This document shows positions 1 through 8,376 of a stretch of 64,000 bases of DNA, in pieces. Source of the DNA: Enterococcus villorum (GTDB taxonomy: Bacteria > Bacillota > Bacilli > Lactobacillales > Enterococcaceae); contig NZ_BJWF01000003.1 of assembly GCF_007990225.1 (NCBI RefSeq), positions 112,762 through 176,761 of the forward strand. The letters run 5' to 3'. The notes under the pieces are model-generated. The model ran no database searches. It was not told the origin of the DNA and saw nothing but the letters and a program-made list of their open reading frames with translations. Position numbers and translations under genes: made by a program. Every line of letters starts with the position of its first letter. Within the stretch, counting starts at the first letter, position 1.

Positions 1-955
1 TTGTTTGTGCTCCTGATTTAATTGCTACGCTCGTTCTAGCAATCGCCGCAGTCGCTGGAATCCCACCGAAAAAAGGTAAAATTAAGTTTCCAATTCCTTG
101 AGCCACTAGTTCTTGGTTACTATCTAATGGTTTGTTTGCCATTCGTCCAGCTGAAGCTCCGCAAAGTAAACTCTCCACCATTCCAAGTAGTGCGATACTC
201 ACTGCTGGTATCATAACTTCTTTTAAAGCAGACATGTGGAAAGCTTCCAGTGTCAAATGGTGGCTACTAATCAAAGTTTGAGGAATTTTTCCAACTGTTG
301 CAATCGGTAATTGAAACAATAACATCGCCATCGTCGCAAGAATAATCGCCAATAAAGAACTAGGCATTTTTTGCGCCCATTTTTTAGGATAAAAGAGCAT
401 ACCAACAATCACTACTATTCCCATAATCATTGCTGAAAGATTGATTGGAAAACCAAGAGCTTGGTAGCTACTTAACTTTTCAATAACGTTTGCGCCTTGA
501 GAGTGCACGCCAAACAAATTATCCACTTGTCCTAAGGCAATAATAATAGCAATTCCTGAAGTAAAACCTGTGATAACAGGTGCTGGGATAAACGAAGTAA
601 GTGTTCCTAATTTAAAAATACCAGCTAGTAATAATAAAAAACCTGCGAGAAAAGTAGCCAGCAATACACCGGACATCCCTTGTGAAGCTGCAATGGACAT
701 TAAGATGGCAGCCATTGCACCAGTCGGACCTGAAATTTGATAAAAGCCACCCGATAGCCCACCGATAATCAGTCCTGCAATAACAGCGGTAATCAAACCA
801 GCTGCAGCATCTGCTCCACTAGAAACTCCGAAAGCTAATGCTAAAGGTAAGGCAACTGCTGCAACAGTAATCCCTGCTAATAAATCTTTTTGGAATTTTA
901 AACGATTATATCCGTCAAATTCTTCTTTTAATAATAAAACATATTTTTTTAGCAA
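1..955 (-). CDS. SulP family anion (sulfate) permease, C-terminus outside the window
   Basis: The translation is a multi-span membrane protein of the SulP/SLC26 family, which moves inorganic anions such as sulfate or bicarbonate. The diagnostic N-terminal stretch ISGPTGAM and later VSIALLGMVESLLCG and GGIPATAAIART are all visible. About 318 codons lie in the window. The rest, including any C-terminal STAS domain, is beyond position 1. The start is a TTG at 955 that begins LKKYVLLLKEEFDGYNRLKF; an AAGGAGT ribosome site lies about 8 nt upstream and no ATG fits. The substrate cannot be told from sequence. Confidence 0.88.
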   Translation of the reverse strand, partial: MLKKYVLLLKEEFDGYNRLKFQKDLLAGITVAAVALPLALAFGVSSGADAAAGLITAVIAGLIIGGLSGGFYQISGPTGAMAAILMSIAASQGMSGVLLATFLAGFLLLLAGIFKLGTLTSFIPAPVITGFTSGIAIIIALGQVDNLFGVHSQGANVIEKLSSYQALGFPINLSAMIMGIVVIVGMLFYPKKWAQKMPSSLLAIILATMAMLLFQLPIATVGKIPQTLISSHHLTLEAFHMSALKEVMIPAVSIALLGMVESLLCGASAGRMANKPLDSNQELVAQGIGNLILPFFGGIPATAAIARTSVAIKSGAQT

Positions 956-1084
956 CCTAGAGACTCCTTTTTTATCATTTTTATGAAGCACACGAGTACT
1001 AGGATAGCATATTTTTTTCAGCTATGTCATGTTTTTATAAAATTGCAGAATCTTTCATGAAAATTCCGGCAGAATAAGGCTAAT

Positions 1085-1444
1085 TTATAATAAAAGAGTA
1101 ATTAGACCGACGAACGCAAGTCCGCCTTGCTTTAGCAAAATCATCTTATCACTGGTCAGACTTCCGTAAGCTGCTACCAATAAAATATAAATCAATAACA
1201 AAGCTGAAATTTCTTTTGGAGCAGATGAAAAATAAGCCCCATATAACAGAGCAACTCCAAGTAACCCATTGTAGACTCCTTGGTTTTTAAGCAAAGTTTG
1301 AACGGTTGGATGATTTAATTCTTGTTTATTTAGTTTAAATACTCGCCCCGTTGTTTTTGATGCCGTGGCAAATGTCTCTAAATACATAATGTAGAAAAAT
1401 TCAACAGCCACCAACGTAATAATCAATTGTGAAAATAATGACAT
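1085..1444 (-). CDS. DUF1304 family small membrane protein
   Basis: This 119-residue protein has four hydrophobic segments and the family pattern of a polar loop after helix 1 (VEFFYIMYLETFATASKTTGRVF is split by charged residues; the motif NQGVYNGLLG follows). DUF1304 proteins are integral membrane proteins of unknown function. AAGGGGG lies upstream of the ATG. The gene is downstream of a long gap and reads in the same direction as the transporter that follows it. Confidence 0.85.
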   Translation of the reverse strand: MSLFSQLIITLVAVEFFYIMYLETFATASKTTGRVFKLNKQELNHPTVQTLLKNQGVYNGLLGVALLYGAYFSSAPKEISALLLIYILLVAAYGSLTSDKMILLKQGGLAFVGLITLLL

Positions 1445-1856
1445 ACCCTTTTTCCCCCTTTACTCTTTTCACCTATTAACGGTTGGAATAAGTATAGCTG
1501 AATCCATCAAAAATAAAAAATCAAACATACTAAACTTTTATAAGAACTTATTCAACCAAGAAGAAAAATGCCCCATTTTTAGTTAAAGAGTCCCCATCCA
1601 TATGTCAAATAAAAAATAGCTCTATTTGACTAGTACAATGCTAAAGTGAATGCTCGAGCAATTTTTTAAACGAACCACCAAACATCTACATAAATAGTTG
1701 TTTGACACTGTAGATTTTATCATTTCTAAAGAAAGAGTATCGTTGCTTTAACCACTGGGCATCAAAAATTTTTTATTCTGTCCGAAGAAGAGATAATTTT
1801 TGACGTGCTCACGAAAAAGAAGTTCTTGCCCCACATTTTGGCACAAAACAAACGAA
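1445..1856. other. Intergenic stretch without a recognisable gene
   Basis: About 410 bases between the DUF1304 gene and the tRNA terminator. It is AT-rich and no open frame has a ribosome site. It should carry the promoter of the DUF1304 gene on the minus strand, but no convincing -35/-10 pair stands out. Confidence 0.5.
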
Positions 1857-1888
1857 AAACCGTTAGAAACAAACGTTTCTAACGGTTT
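1857..1888 (-). terminator. Rho-independent terminator of the tRNA-Arg gene
   Basis: A perfect 14-bp stem (AAACCGTTAGAAAC / GTTTCTAACGGTTT) closes a 4-nt AAAC loop. Read on the minus strand it is followed by a T-rich tract (TTTTTCGTTTGTTTT). It begins only a few bases after the tRNA 3' end. Confidence 0.85.
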
Positions 1889-1893
1889 ATTTA

Positions 1894-1967
1894 CGTCACA
1901 GGAGGGATTCGAACCCCCGACCGTCCGCTTAGAAGGCGGATGCTCTATCCAGCTGAGCTACTATGAC
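1894..1967 (-). tRNA. tRNA-Arg, anticodon UCU
   Basis: A 74-nt minus-strand cloverleaf. The 7-bp acceptor stem pairs GTCATAG with CTGTGAC (one T-G pair). The D-arm has AGCTCAGCTGGATAGAGC, the anticodon stem pairs TCCGC with GCGGA around the loop CTTCTAA, and the T-arm contains GGTTCGAATCC. The anticodon TCT decodes AGA. No 3' CCA is encoded, so the CCA-adding enzyme is required. Confidence 0.95.
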
Positions 1968-1988
1968 AAGCTTTTCGGAACAAAAATA

Positions 1989-2017
1989 ATTATATAAAAT
2001 CATTTTGTTTCTGTCAA
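1989..2017 (-). promoter_or_regulatory. Sigma-70 type promoter of tRNA-Arg
   Basis: On the minus strand TTGACA (2012-2017) and TATAAT (1989-1994) are separated by exactly 17 bp, a consensus match about 20 bp upstream of the tRNA. This suggests strong constitutive transcription of a single-gene unit. Confidence 0.85.
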
Positions 2018-2106
2018 TATGAAATAGTTATTTTATCGATAAATTTGCAATAGATAAGAGATTATCTTTTAACTTTCGTACGAAAAGAATGTTTTTTATG
2101 CGTGCA

Positions 2107-2130
2107 CGACAAAAAGGAAACTTTTTGTCG
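2107..2130. terminator. Hairpin after the O-methyltransferase gene
   Basis: The inverted repeat CGACAAAAAG / CTTTTTGTCG closes on a GAAA tetraloop. It lies just past the stop codon of the methyltransferase gene. The arms themselves are A/T tracts, so it could terminate transcription, but no clear additional U-tract follows. Confidence 0.5.
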
Positions 2131-2147
2131 CAACACTAGGATCAAAA

Positions 2148-2834
2148 TTATTCTAAAATTATCTGTTCTTGTTCTTTTGTAATTAAAATCACGCCATCAC
2201 CTAGTGGCACTAAAGTAGATGTCAAATCTGGGTGAGACATGACGACTTGTAAAAACTCATTTAGTTTACGATGAATCGCACGTTTACCTCTTGGTATTTC
2301 TTCATCGGCTAGTAGGATCGTACCACCTTGAAAAATATCATCAACCATCAATACGCCACCTTTTTTTAATAAGCGTAAGCATTCTGGTAAAAATTCAATG
2401 TATTTGGATTTGGCGCTATCCATAAAAATAAAATCATAAGGTCCCGAAAGTTCGGGTAAAATATCGGCAGCCTGACCTTCCAGTAAAGTGACTTTTTCAG
2501 TTAGTCCCAATCTTTCATAAGTTGCTTTCGCCTTTTTAATCATGACATCAAAGCGATCAATCGTTGTGACATGACCTTCTTCACTGATTAATTGAGCCAT
2601 TAAACTAGAAGAAAACCCGATTGCTGCACCAATTTCCAATATGTTTTTGGGCTTTAACTGTCCTAGTAAAAATTGCAAAAAAACAACTGTCTCGTGCGGA
2701 ATGATTGGAACTTCTGCTAAATGCGCTTCTTCTTCAATTTTCCCTAACTCGCCAGACAGTTTTTTTTGTTTTGTCCGCATAAAATCAACCAACTCTTCTT
2801 TTACAACAGGACGATGCATCATTTCATTACGCAT
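2148..2834 (-). CDS. SAM-dependent O-methyltransferase (YrrM/caffeoyl-CoA OMT family)
   Basis: The Rossmann methyltransferase fold is visible: motif I ILEIGAAIGFSSSLMA, the acidic residue in TTIDRFDVM, and metal-linked acidic motifs FIFMDSAKSKY and VDDIFQGG. These match class I Mg-dependent O-methyltransferases of the YrrM type; the acceptor is unknown (tRNA-directed or small molecule). The start was set at the ATG at 2834 (MRNEMMHRP), 228 aa, because GAGGAGG lies 6 nt upstream; a longer frame to 2858 would place the ribosome site inside the gene. Confidence 0.85.
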   Translation of the reverse strand: MRNEMMHRPVVKEELVDFMRTKQKKLSGELGKIEEEAHLAEVPIIPHETVVFLQFLLGQLKPKNILEIGAAIGFSSSLMAQLISEEGHVTTIDRFDVMIKKAKATYERLGLTEKVTLLEGQAADILPELSGPYDFIFMDSAKSKYIEFLPECLRLLKKGGVLMVDDIFQGGTILLADEEIPRGKRAIHRKLNEFLQVVMSHPDLTSTLVPLGDGVILITKEQEQIILE

Positions 2835-2909
2835 AATTTGCCTCCTCTTCTCACACATTATACGAAGAACTCAACTAATCCACAAGCGACAAATGTCTTT
2901 TCTTTTGCT

Positions 2910-3443
2910 TTACTCCTGCTCATCTTGGGTAAAAAAGCGATTGGAGTTTTTCTTTTTTTCAAATTCATCAAACATATTCCAGGCAGTAATCCCAGTCAAA
3001 CAAAAGGCAATCCCTAAAAACAGCCAACGCATCCAAACAAACGCTGCCTTAGATAAGAATATACCAATATAAGGAATTTGAAAAATCGGTGTTCCAATGA
3101 TGTATCTTTGTCCTACAACACCAGATTCAGTTTGTGAAGCACTATCTGCTTTAGTATAAAAATTTTGGTGATCTTCTCCCACCGCAATAACACGTCGAGT
3201 AATGATTTGTTCCCCAGAATTTTCATAATAAGTGATGACGTCTCCAACTAATAATTCCTCTGGTTTCTTCGGCCGTACGTAAATTAAACTCCCTTGGCTA
3301 TAGTAAGGGCTCATTCCTCTATCTTCAATAATATGCGTCGTTATGCCAAATAGTTTAGGAAGCAAAACAATACTCAAGACGACTGCTAAAAGAACAATCA
3401 ATGTAATGGAACTCACATAGGTTATTTTTTTATAAACTGGCAT
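2910..3443 (-). CDS. S26B (SipW-like) signal peptidase homologue with degenerate active site
   Basis: 177 aa, with one N-terminal membrane segment (about residues 9-29), a beta-rich extracytoplasmic domain, and a C-terminal membrane segment (about 130-160). It follows the SipW/S26B layout: the box around residue 43, the GSLIYV strand, GDVITY, the ITRRVIAV box and TKADSA. Family enzymes use the Ser of G-S-M-x-P and a His in the T-H-R box. Here these positions read RGMSP (Gly43) and ITRRV (Arg83), so both catalytic residues appear to be absent; Ser45 is displaced by two positions. No TasA/camelysin-type substrate gene is nearby. It is divergent from the sensor gene that starts at 3661. Confidence 0.75.
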   Translation of the reverse strand: MPVYKKITYVSSITLIVLLAVVLSIVLLPKLFGITTHIIEDRGMSPYYSQGSLIYVRPKKPEELLVGDVITYYENSGEQIITRRVIAVGEDHQNFYTKADSASQTESGVVGQRYIIGTPIFQIPYIGIFLSKAAFVWMRWLFLGIAFCLTGITAWNMFDEFEKKKNSNRFFTQDEQE

Positions 3444-3660
3444 TGTCTTTCACTCCCATTAATTGATTATTTTCTACCATCATATAATAACGAATAAATT
3501 TTATCAATTTTAATTATATATTCTTCAAAGAAAAAAAGAGAAAAATTTAACAAGAACAATAAAATAACTTAAGTTATCTAATTTTATGCAAGTTAACAAT
3601 TGACTAGAATGAAAAAAACGTTTACCCTAAAAAAAATATTAGTTTTAGAAAGGAACACAC

Positions 3661-5511
3661 ATGAAGTTTTTTAATAACATACATAATAAAAAAACAACCA
3701 ATAATTTAAATACAAAATGGTTGTTTATCATTATATTATCTTCGTTATTTTTAATAACTACGGTCTATTTCTTTTACTATATCTTTACTCCTTCTGACAG
3801 TGGAAAAGTGAAAGAAATAAAAAATTCGTGGGTATTTTACTCAAAAGACGATCCAGAATACCGTTTTGATAGTCAATATATTAACTATCTTCCTATGGTG
3901 GAAAGAAACGAAACTTTCGTTATGCAAACGCTATTAAAAGATGAAATCAAGGAAGCCAATTTAGTGATTCGAGGAAATCATCAGTGGATAAAAGTTTATC
4001 TAAATGATCAGATTTTATATGATCGAACAACTGAAAAGCAACAAGACGGCCCTGGCTTATCTTTAGCAGTCGTTGATTTACCCCCAAATTACGCTGGTAA
4101 AAATTTAAAAATTGAAGTTTCTTCCCCATATGAAAATTACGCAGGGATTCCCCCAAAAATTTATGTAGGGAAAACCGGTCCGATTATCAGCTTTATTTTT
4201 TCACAATCCATTCCACAAGTTGTCACGATGATCATTGCCATATCTTTAAGCATTGGTATGTTGTTTTACGCAATTTTTACGCTTTACAAACAAAAATCAT
4301 TGGATCTTTCACTTATTATCCTCAGTTGTTTTGCTCTTGTTTTAGGATTTCAATCTGTATCAGAAGACATTTTAAGTGGTATCCTTTTCGAGCCGTTTGT
4401 TCATTCCACTTTGTCTGATATATTTAATATCTTAACTTCAGTATTTCTTGTATTGTATTATTTATCACGTATGATTCACTATAAAAAAATATATGGTTTA
4501 TTTTGTTTATTCCAGCTGACGGTACAGCTTGGTGTACTCTTTTATGCACTACTGTCTTCTAGTGAATTGACAGAGTTGATGCCTATCGTCAATGGAGTTA
4601 GTGTGATTAGTACGTTAGTTACTTCCTTGGTTTGCGTGGGCGAAGCTTACCGCAACAATCGATTTTTTATTGCGTGTACGCCTTGGATTGTATTAATTGC
4701 CATTTTCCACTGTATGCTTTATATTCAACCTGCTCTAGGCATCTATTATTCCAATATTAATTGGTCAACGATTCTCTTTATGCTCATTTTAGTCATTATT
4801 ATTGGCTACAATATTATTGACTATATCACTAGCTTTGATAAACATCAGCGAACCGTTAATTTTTTGAAAACTAAATCAGACTTACTCGAACAACATTATG
4901 ATCACTTACGAGACCACATTCAAGAAATTAGTACATTAAGATTTGAATTGATTCAAAACATGGAAAATTTAGCTACATTGATTGAAGAAGATCAGCCATT
5001 AAAAGCGCAAAACTATGTGCAAGAAATTTTAACGAAAGCCCAAAACTTTGAATTTATTTTTTCGTATTCCTCTCATCAATTAACAAACCTTATATTGGCT
5101 CGTTACCAAGAAATAGCTTCAAAAAGAAATATCAAGGTTCAATTTCAAGCAGATCTTCCAGAAGTGTTGCCAATTAATGATGACGACCTCACACAAATAC
5201 TGATTCATTTACTTGAACATTCTTTTAGAGAAACACATGCGATTGAAGATCCTGTGCATCGAAAAATCTATTTATCCATGCAAGAAAAAGAAAATCAATT
5301 GTTCATTCGTTGTGAACATAGCTCAAATTATGAAACAAATCTTTTCTCAGAAGGGATTACAGAAAACTTTGATGAACAAGAACGATTTGACTTAATGATG
5401 ATCCAAGATGTGGCTGAACGATACGCCGGCTCCTTGAAGCAGGAAAAAGATAATGAAGTGGATCGATTGATCATTCACTTAACCAAAAGAAATCAAAAAA
5501 AGAGTATCTAG
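3661..5511 (+). CDS. Membrane sensor with degenerate GHKL histidine-kinase domain
   Basis: 616 aa. Order of parts: N-terminal anchor (about 20-42), a ~150-residue extracytoplasmic beta-rich domain (with NHQWIKVYLNDQILYD, galactose-binding/DISM-like), then seven or so membrane segments (about 180-390), a coiled linker, and a C-terminal GHKL-like region. This is the plan of 7TMR-DISM sensors. The dimerisation box that normally reads R-H-D-L is LRFEL, with Phe428 in place of the phospho-accepting His. The N-box Asn is His520 (LLEHSFRET), and no glycine-rich G box precedes the final helix (ERFDLMMIQDVAERYAG). It probably cannot phosphorylate. No response regulator is adjacent. AAAGGA lies upstream of the ATG. 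Confidence 0.75.
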   Translation: MKFFNNIHNKKTTNNLNTKWLFIIILSSLFLITTVYFFYYIFTPSDSGKVKEIKNSWVFYSKDDPEYRFDSQYINYLPMVERNETFVMQTLLKDEIKEANLVIRGNHQWIKVYLNDQILYDRTTEKQQDGPGLSLAVVDLPPNYAGKNLKIEVSSPYENYAGIPPKIYVGKTGPIISFIFSQSIPQVVTMIIAISLSIGMLFYAIFTLYKQKSLDLSLIILSCFALVLGFQSVSEDILSGILFEPFVHSTLSDIFNILTSVFLVLYYLSRMIHYKKIYGLFCLFQLTVQLGVLFYALLSSSELTELMPIVNGVSVISTLVTSLVCVGEAYRNNRFFIACTPWIVLIAIFHCMLYIQPALGIYYSNINWSTILFMLILVIIIGYNIIDYITSFDKHQRTVNFLKTKSDLLEQHYDHLRDHIQEISTLRFELIQNMENLATLIEEDQPLKAQNYVQEILTKAQNFEFIFSYSSHQLTNLILARYQEIASKRNIKVQFQADLPEVLPINDDDLTQILIHLLEHSFRETHAIEDPVHRKIYLSMQEKENQLFIRCEHSSNYETNLFSEGITENFDEQERFDLMMIQDVAERYAGSLKQEKDNEVDRLIIHLTKRNQKKSI

Positions 5512-5636
5512 CCTAAATAATCCTTTGGCAGTAAAAAAAATCAAGAAGAATTTTTTTACTACTTATAGGAATAAAGTGCAAGATAACACCTTACCTCAAA
5601 ACTTTAAAACGAATAAACAAGGCTTGCTTTCGTGAT

Positions 5637-5699
5637 AATAAGCCCCAACGGAAAAGAAAAACAACTTCTCATGTTTTTCCTTTTCCGTTGGGGCTTATT
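5637..5699. terminator. Long near-perfect hairpin between convergent genes
   Basis: Arms of about 26 bp (AATAAGCCCCAACGGAAAAG...) pair with a single-base bulge around a 10-nt loop. The hairpin sits between the sensor gene (+) and lplA (-), where a shared bidirectional terminator is expected. Neither side has a strong T-tract. The stem is unusually long for a simple terminator. Confidence 0.6.
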
Positions 5700-5758
5700 G
5701 CTTGATATAAGTCAGACTATTCACAACCGCCTTCTTCTTTAAAACTAAAAATTAAGAA

Positions 5759-6763
5759 TCAATACAAAAGAGCGAGTAAATCATCTGGCTCAATAGCACC
5801 AAAATATTTTTTCACATCAATTGTTTTCACTACTTCGTTTAAAATATCTTTGTCGTATCTTTGCCCAATCAAGGCGTTTTCTACGTCTTCAATGTTACCT
5901 AATCCAAAGAAATCTCCAAAGATTTTTACCTCTTCAATTAAACCATTCGATACATTCAGATGAACTTCAATTGATCCAATTGGGAAACGTTTTTGTCTAG
6001 AAAAATTAAAGTCTGGTGATTTGCCATAATTCCAGTCCCAATTGCGATAATACTCTTTTGAAATCTCATTGATTTTTTGCCAATCTTCTTCTTTTAGAAT
6101 ATACGTATTGACTTCTTTCATTGAGTCGACACCAAATATTTTTAGTAAAATCGCTTCACGAAATTCGTCTGTTGTCATTGTTTGTTTTTCTTTAGGTAAA
6201 AACGGTTTGATGTTTGTTACACGTGAACGAATCGATTTAATTCCTTTAGATTCGATTTTATCTTTCTTCACTTTTAGCGCATTGACTACTTCATTGATGT
6301 CTGAATCAAACATAATCGTTCCATGTGCAAACATCCGACCATTTGTGGCATACATTGCATTTCCAGAAAATTTCATGCCATCGATGACTAAATCATTACG
6401 TCCTTTCAATTCAGCCCCCGATACACCTAATTCATGTAATGCTTGAATGATTGGCTTTGTCACTTTAGCAAAATCGCGGAAAGAATTGCCGTCATCAGGC
6501 ATGATAAAACTAAAGTTTAAATTTCCTAAATCATGATAAACAGCGCCTCCACCGCTTAAACGACGGACAACGTGAATTCCTTGTTGTTCCACATATTCTC
6601 TATTGATTTCTTCAATAGTGTTTTGATTGCGACCGATAATAATTGATGGTTCGTTGATGTAAAAAAGTAAAATTGGCTCTTCTACCGGCATTTCTTGTAG
6701 TAAAAAATGTTCAATTGCTAAATTAATACGTGGATCATGCTTATCATTCGGTACAAAAATCAT
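5759..6763 (-). CDS. lplA: Lipoate-protein ligase A
   Basis: 334 aa. It activates free lipoate with ATP and attaches it to a lysine of lipoyl domains (pyruvate dehydrogenase E2, glycine cleavage H). The family motif RRLSGGGAVYHDLGNLNFSF near residue 70-90 and the KFSGNAMY motif are present, followed by the C-terminal accessory domain. The start is the ATG at 6763 (MIFVPNDKHDPRINLA), placed by AGGAGG 6 nt upstream; a frame extends further upstream but into the ribosome site. It follows an MBL-fold gene by 10 nt, the same pairing as yhfI-lplJ in Bacillus. Confidence 0.95.
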   Translation of the reverse strand: MIFVPNDKHDPRINLAIEHFLLQEMPVEEPILLFYINEPSIIIGRNQNTIEEINREYVEQQGIHVVRRLSGGGAVYHDLGNLNFSFIMPDDGNSFRDFAKVTKPIIQALHELGVSGAELKGRNDLVIDGMKFSGNAMYATNGRMFAHGTIMFDSDINEVVNALKVKKDKIESKGIKSIRSRVTNIKPFLPKEKQTMTTDEFREAILLKIFGVDSMKEVNTYILKEEDWQKINEISKEYYRNWDWNYGKSPDFNFSRQKRFPIGSIEVHLNVSNGLIEEVKIFGDFFGLGNIEDVENALIGQRYDKDILNEVVKTIDVKKYFGAIEPDDLLALLY

Positions 6764-6773
6764 GGTCTTCCTC

Positions 6774-7514
6774 CTAAATATCAAATACTTTATTGACCTC
6801 AGCAAGTGCTACTTCAACCTCAGGCCCTGCAGCTCGTTTAGCTTCTTGTTTTAACTGTGTCAGGTCACCAAATTGTGGCAAATGAGTCAATACTAGTTTT
6901 TTAGCTTGTGCTTTTTTAGCTAACTCACCAGATTCTTTTGAAGTAAAGTGAGCTTTATGACGTTCGTTACCAGCAAAAAGATAAGTATCGGCTAAAAATA
7001 GATCCGCATTTTTTGCAAATTCAGTGAAACTTTCTAAATAACCGGAATCGCCTGTAAAGACAAACACCTTTCCAGTTGCCTCTTCCACGATTCGCATGGC
7101 ATAACAAACAACCGGATGAATCGTTTCCATGAATGTAATTAAAAAAGGACCTACTTTTAATTCTTCTGCTTCAAAATACCCTCGGCCTTCAGAAACACCA
7201 GGCATTGTCAACTCGTTAAAGTGAAAGGAATCTTTTGTGTGTCCATAAATCGGTAACACGGCTTCTGGTTTTCTTTCAGGATGCAACTGCCAATAATATT
7301 GCAAAACTCCTAGATCTGCGATGTGGTCATGGTGATAATGACTCAAGATGACCGCATCAAGGGCTAGCGGGTCAAGATGCTCTTCTAATTTGACTAAAGT
7401 TGCACTCCCTGCATCAATCAACAAATTAAAACCTGCTGATTGCAATAAATAGCTTGTCGTGCCTTGATTTTTATAAGGATATGCGCCTAAGCATCCTAAA
7501 ACAGTTAATTTCAT
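6774..7514 (-). CDS. MBL-fold metal-dependent hydrolase (YhfI-like)
   Basis: 246 aa. The metallo-beta-lactamase metal motif H-x-H-x-D-H is explicit in SHYHHDHIADLG, with further ligands in ETIHPVVCY, FTGDSGYLE and LTHLPQFG. The N-terminus MKLTVLGCLGAYP is typical of the RNase Z-like/YhfI branch. The ATG at 7514 is preceded by AAGGGAG; the open frame continues upstream without another ribosome site. It is transcribed ahead of lplA. Its substrate is not known. Confidence 0.88.
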   Translation of the reverse strand: MKLTVLGCLGAYPYKNQGTTSYLLQSAGFNLLIDAGSATLVKLEEHLDPLALDAVILSHYHHDHIADLGVLQYYWQLHPERKPEAVLPIYGHTKDSFHFNELTMPGVSEGRGYFEAEELKVGPFLITFMETIHPVVCYAMRIVEEATGKVFVFTGDSGYLESFTEFAKNADLFLADTYLFAGNERHKAHFTSKESGELAKKAQAKKLVLTHLPQFGDLTQLKQEAKRAAGPEVEVALAEVNKVFDI

Positions 7515-7578
7515 GATCGTTCTCCCTTCAAAAACTTCTCCTACCCTATTTAGTATTTTGAGGTATCGCTTGTTTCCC

Positions 7579-8376
7579 CTACAAAAAGTATTCAGCTGGA
7601 CTTGTTTTTTCGATTCTGGCCTGTTCATAAAATTCGGCAATTGTGACATTTACATAAGCAATCACCCATAATAAACCAAAGAATAGTGCAAGCGCCCCCA
7701 GAATGTACCAGCCAATAAATGAAAGTTGTAATAAGATATATGTTCCTAAACGATCTTTTAATAAATACCAAGCATATTGTAAGCATTGGATGATCGATAG
7801 TTCAGGATAATCAAACTTGGTCCATGCGGCAAATTGAAACAGACCGCCAATAATACTCATAATCAATAATGAAATAAAAGTCATAAACAGTGTCGTCAAA
7901 ATAAAACCAATATCTAACGCATTTTCCGATAAAAAATTGACCGAACCAGAGCTTGTACTAAAAAGCAATTTAGAGTACGTGTTGACCCCACCAACCAAAA
8001 AACCGGGTAATAAAACCAATGCATTGATTAGCCAATTGATTGCTACATTAATCAAATTAATTACTAAGATAGGACCAAAGTATTCTTTTTGAAATACGGA
8101 AAATAATAAACGCTGATTCGCTCTTCCTCCTCAAACAACCACTAACGCAATGTAATATAAACTATAAGAGAAAGCAAACAAAAGGAAGTTTTCTAAGAAA
8201 AAACTGAAGATTTGTTGCTGCGTACTACCAGAAGAAAAGAATGGCTCAAAAATCATCTGGATGATGCCAATGATAAACATGGAAAGAAAAACCAACCAAG
8301 CATTGATTCCCCATTGCTGAGCTAAACTAGCTCGTGCTTTTTTACGATAATCTGAAAGTGATAATCGATTTTTCAT
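7579..8376 (-). pseudogene. DUF975 membrane protein gene, broken by an in-frame TGA
   Basis: Reading from the ATG at 8376, the frame gives [20 protein letters not shown], a first membrane helix, then YYIALVVV followed by TGA (8131-8133). It continues in the same frame as GGRANQRLLFSV and on through further membrane segments to the stop at 7579. The two halves add up to 266 codons, the usual size of a DUF975 integral membrane protein, so one nonsense codon separates them. The start overlaps the upstream pepA stop by one base (TAATG), which supports an originally coupled gene. A sequencing error is possible. Confidence 0.8.

Noticed and set aside
1800..1997. Plus-strand frame of 65 codons
   Set aside because: It runs through the tRNA-Arg and its terminator on the other strand and has no ribosome site.
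2641..3072. Plus-strand frame over the methyltransferase and signal peptidase genes
   Set aside because: Antisense shadow of two well-supported minus-strand genes.
8131..8133. Recoded TGA (selenocysteine or Trp) in the DUF975 gene and at 51334
   Set aside because: Enterococci use the standard code at TGA and neither site has a visible selenocysteine element; many other genes here end in TGA. Nonsense mutation is simpler.
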